This document shows positions 34,145-37,034 of a stretch of 37,034 nucleotides of DNA, in pieces. The position numbers were made by a program, and so were the translations under genes. How positions within the stretch are numbered: the first letter of the stretch is position 1; every line of letters starts with the position of its first letter. Origin of the DNA: Chloroflexota bacterium (lineage in GTDB: Bacteria; Chloroflexota; Anaerolineae; CG2-30-64-16); the NCBI GenBank assembly GCA_016876015.1, contig VGOD01000006.1, positions 28,920-65,953 on the forward strand. Reading direction: 5' to 3'. Under the pieces are notes generated by a model. That model ran no database searches and was not told the origin of the DNA. It saw nothing but the letters and a program-made list of their open reading frames with translations.

Positions 34145-37034
34145 CTATGCAGCCAAGGCGTAGAGGCTACGCCCTACACCGTAATAGGAATCGTATACGT
34201 GCAGATACACCGCCTCGCACTTTTTCCTGAACAGCTCGGGTGTATACTCGAGTGGCAGACCGCGATCCAGCGCTTCTTCGATGGCAAGCTTGACCGCAGC
34301 GCGGGCCTGCTGCCGCTTCCGCCAGTCGAGCACCAGCCGCTCGGCCTTGAGCGTTTGCAACAACTCACGCGCCACCCGCTTGACCTCCCGCGTTTCGGCC
34401 TGGGTCAGCTCGACGGTGGGCCGGGTCAGCAGATCGAAGAGGGCCAACTCTTCCTCGCTCAGGTTTTCGGCGATGCTACGCTGCTCCTCCGCGTCAAGGC
34501 CCTGGGCGAAGGCGACCAAATTAGCGAAGAAGGTCTCGACGTTGGCCGCGCCGGTGTTGTACTCGTCAATCATCGCCTGGAACTGCCGCAGGTAATCCAT
34601 CCGGTTCCGGTTCAGGCGCACCAGGCGCACCAGCCTGGCGTTAAGCGCGCCGCGCAGCTTTTCGGCTTCGATGCGCTTGCGACCCTGTGCAAAACGCCGC
34701 TGCAATGCGTCGAGATCCAGCTTGCTCAGGTCGAGCACGTGATCGGGCAACCCCGCGCCCGCCTCCTGGACGGAAGCTGCCGTGGCGCGGATGACGTAGC
34801 CGTCCGGCTTGATCGAATCGTCCAGCAGGTCGTTCACCGCATCCATCACGCTGGAGAGGTCCGGGACGGGCGCCAGCGCGCGGATCTTGTCGGCCAGGAT
34901 CGCGAAAAGGGCGCGTTGCGTGTTGTACTGGTTCGCCGTCGGGTCGGGCAGGATGGCGCGGTAGAGCCGGGCCACGTCGGCAGCCAGAGACAGGTAGCGC
35001 AGCTTCGCGGCGTCGTTCGCGATGAGCGCCTCCACCGCGTCGTCCAGGGCCGCGATGCGCCGAAACTCGTCCACCGCGTCCCGGATGGCCGCCAGATCGA
35101 CGCCCATGCCGATGCAATGGGCTGTCGCCGCACCGATGGCCTGGCCGAGCTGCGCCAGAAGGGCTGACTTGGCCTGGACGGGCAGATCGCCCGCCGCAAC
35201 GCCGCCACCCGAGGCCGAGCCATAGATCGCGAGCGCGGCCTGCAGGTTGCGGAAGACGCCGATGTAGTCCACGATCAGCCCGTTGACCTTGTCGCCGAAG
35301 ACGCGATTGGCGCGGGCGATGGTCTGCATCAGGGTGTGGTTACGCATCGGCTTGTCGAGGTAGATCGTCGAGCAGGCCGGCGCGTCGAACCCGGTCATCC
35401 ACATGGCGCAGACGAAGACGAGACGGAACGGATCGTCCGGGTCCTTGAACTTGGTCGCCAGATCCTCCTTGACCATGCGCAGCCGGTGCGGTCGGATGTC
35501 CAGTCCCGGCGCGGCCATGTCCTCGATCTCGTTTTGGCCTTGCGAGACGACCACGGCCATGTCGGTGGACCTGAGCGTGGCGATCTGCGCTTCGAGACCG
35601 GGCCGGGTCATGGGATCACAGGTCAGCAGGCGGGCCTCCATCTCCGCGATACGCCTCGCCCAGGCGGCCTGTACCTTGTCGTACATGCGCACTGCGGTGG
35701 CCTTGTCCACGCAAACCACCATCGCCTTGCCGGCAAACCCGCGACCGGTAAAGTGAGAGACGATGTCCGCTGCGATAGCACCCAGCCGGTCGACGCGAGT
35801 GATCAGGTGATATTCGCGGGCGAACTCACGCTCTAGCCGGACCTCCTGCGCCTCATCCAGCTCGGCCTCTTCCAGGACAGTCGCCATATCGGCGTTGAGG
35901 TTTGGGTTGGTCAGTTGCAGCTCGGGGATACGGTTTTCGTAGTAGAGCGGCACCGTGGCGTTGTCGTCCACCGACTGCTTGAAGTTGTAAATGCTGACGT
36001 AGTCGCCGAAAACTGCGCGCGTCTTCTCTTCGCCGGCCATGAGCGGGGTGCCGGTGAAACCGATGAACGCGGCGTTGGGCAGCGCATTGCGCATGTTGAG
36101 CGCGAAGATGTCGTACTGGCTGCGGTGCGCCTCATCGGTCATAACGATGATGTCGCGTCGGTCGGAGAGTCGGGGATAGGTCTCGCCGCGGTCAGTGTGG
36201 AACTTCTGGATGAGGGTGAAGAGGTAGCGGTGGTCTTCCCCCAGGAGTTGGCGCAACTGTTCGCCGCTGCCCGCCCGGACGCGGCTTTCCGGCTCGGTGA
36301 CCGCGCCCGCGCTGGCGAAGTTGCGGTAGATCTGCTGGTCAAGCTCCTGGCGGTCGGTGACGATCACGAATGTCCAGTTACCCGGCAGCTTGCGCAGGAC
36401 CTTCTGACTGAAGAAGATCATGGAATAGCTCTTGCCGCTGCCCTGGGTGTGCCAGAAAACGCCGAGGCGGCCTCCCTTCTCCCCTCGCCCGTGCGCGGGA
36501 GAGGGGCCGGGGGTGAGGGCACGGAACGCGTTGTTGACGCCAAGATATTGGTGGTTCTTGGCGATCAGCTTGATCGTGCCCCCGCGTTCTTCCACGAAGA
36601 GGGTGAAGTTCTCCACCAGGTCGAGCAGCCGCGCCGGAGCGCACGTGCCACGGATCATCGTCTCCAGCGAGACGGCGCCCCGCTCACCTTCGCTGTTGAT
36701 CTTCTTCCACTCGGCGAAGTGCTCCCAGCAGGAGGAAAGCGAGCCGATTTTACTCGCGCTGCCGTTGGAGAGGATGATGAACGCGTTGTACCAGAAGAGC
36801 TGGGGGATGGCGGTTTTGTAGTCGCGCAGGTTATCCCGGAAGGCATTTTCCAGCCGTTTGTGGCTGGCTTTCAGCTCGATGAAGACCAGCGGCAGACCGT
36901 TGACGAAACCCACCAGATCGGCGCGGCGCTTGTAGATTTCGCCGGAGATCCAGAACTGCGAGGCCAGGAAGAAGTCGTTGCGGTCGGGGTGATCCCAATC
37001 AATGACGCGGACGGTGACGATGTTTTCTTCGCTA
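34145..37034 (-). CDS. hsdR: Type I restriction enzyme R subunit (N-terminus outside window)
   Basis: The frame enters at the right edge and gives 962 residues, most of an HsdR. It shows the endonuclease-domain end (DLVGFVNGLPLVFIELKASH, with the ELK signature), Walker A VFWHTQGSGKSYSMIFF, the DEAH box VMTDEAHRSQYD, FIGFTGTPLM, and the helicase motif VI region TLMQTIARANRVFGDKVNGLIVDYIG. A helical C-terminal domain of the kind that contacts the methylase follows. HsdR translocates DNA by ATP hydrolysis and cuts unmethylated DNA far from its site, together with HsdM and HsdS. Neither partner is within the window; they may lie beyond the right edge. A repeat is inserted in frame just before Walker A (36471-36520). 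The internal GTG at 36913 is not the start, since the conserved frame continues through DWDHPDRNDFFLASQFWISG. Confidence 0.95.
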   Translation of the reverse strand, partial: SEENIVTVRVIDWDHPDRNDFFLASQFWISGEIYKRRADLVGFVNGLPLVFIELKASHKRLENAFRDNLRDYKTAIPQLFWYNAFIILSNGSASKIGSLSSCWEHFAEWKKINSEGERGAVSLETMIRGTCAPARLLDLVENFTLFVEERGGTIKLIAKNHQYLGVNNAFRALTPGPSPAHGRGEKGGRLGVFWHTQGSGKSYSMIFFSQKVLRKLPGNWTFVIVTDRQELDQQIYRNFASAGAVTEPESRVRAGSGEQLRQLLGEDHRYLFTLIQKFHTDRGETYPRLSDRRDIIVMTDEAHRSQYDIFALNMRNALPNAAFIGFTGTPLMAGEEKTRAVFGDYVSIYNFKQSVDDNATVPLYYENRIPELQLTNPNLNADMATVLEEAELDEAQEVRLEREFAREYHLITRVDRLGAIAADIVSHFTGRGFAGKAMVVCVDKATAVRMYDKVQAAWARRIAEMEARLLTCDPMTRPGLEAQIATLRSTDMAVVVSQGQNEIEDMAAPGLDIRPHRLRMVKEDLATKFKDPDDPFRLVFVCAMWMTGFDAPACSTIYLDKPMRNHTLMQTIARANRVFGDKVNGLIVDYIGVFRNLQAALAIYGSASGGGVAAGDLPVQAKSALLAQLGQAIGAATAHCIGMGVDLAAIRDAVDEFRRIAALDDAVEALIANDAAKLRYLSLAADVARLYRAILPDPTANQYNTQRALFAILADKIRALAPVPDLSSVMDAVNDLLDDSIKPDGYVIRATAASVQEAGAGLPDHVLDLSKLDLDALQRRFAQGRKRIEAEKLRGALNARLVRLVRLNRNRMDYLRQFQAMIDEYNTGAANVETFFANLVAFAQGLDAEEQRSIAENLSEEELALFDLLTRPTVELTQAETREVKRVARELLQTLKAERLVLDWRKRQQARAAVKLAIEEALDRGLPLEYTPELFRKKCEAVYLHVYDSYYGVGRSLYALAA
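36471..36520. repeat. LTPGPSP-type palindromic repeat inserted in frame in hsdR
   Basis: About 50 bp with partly complementary halves (CCCTCGCCCG...CGGGAGAGGG) encode ALTPGPSPAHGRGEKGGR. This peptide is the familiar translation of an interspersed repeat found in many bacteria. It sits between YLGVNNAFR and LGVFWHTQGSGKS, where HsdR proteins normally have a short variable helix. Confidence 0.85.

Overview
The window is GC-rich, and every confident gene lies on the minus strand, so genes read from right to left. Three things suggest a Chloroflexota bacterium, probably of the Anaerolineae or Caldilineae type. One is a glycolytic block (gap, pgk, a small protein, tpiA) with yvcK and a GAF gene beside it. 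The second is large secreted proteins built from SdrD B-type repeats and Thr/Pro linkers, ending in a short YLP-type tail. The third is intergenic arrays of short motifs such as CGTATTG, CAAGTAGACAAGG and GGTAGATTGG. The taxonomic placement is inference from family content; there is no rRNA gene or other marker in the window.

Region 1 (1-6950) is housekeeping. A GAF protein overlaps a membrane-anchored YvcK/CofD-like protein by 4 bp. Downstream lie gap, pgk, a truncated Uma2-like remnant, a 118-residue protein of unknown function, tpiA and an M50-type membrane metallopeptidase cut by the left edge.

Region 2 (7200-29680) is a 22-kb surface/secretion locus of seven large exported proteins. Read in the transcription direction these are: two subtilases with malectin-like domains, an SdrD-like protein with an unassigned C-terminal domain, a protein of 14 beta-propeller-like repeats, and three SdrD B-repeat proteins ending in a shared 'FHVWRAD...YWYWL' domain. 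The first three genes are tightly spaced and probably form one operon. The last two SdrD genes each have their own upstream region carrying the same 16-bp palindrome. None has an LPXTG sorting signal. Four of the seven carry a hydrophobic YLP-type tail at or near the C-terminus.

Region 3 (30200-37034) holds a molybdenum hydroxylase (fused 2Fe-2S and Mo subunits plus a separate FAD subunit) and the C-terminal majority of a type I restriction subunit HsdR. Both the hydroxylase and HsdR carry in-frame insertions of short repeat DNA.

The most unusual feature is in the intergenic DNA. Two distant gaps (18553-18810 and 29914-30180) have the same architecture: a 24-bp identical block, a variable palindromic or tandem repeat bracketed by GAAAA...TTC(A/G)GG(A/G)CAG, a conserved 30-bp spacer, and a second bracketed but different repeat. 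This looks like a modular platform in which unrelated short repeats occupy equivalent slots.
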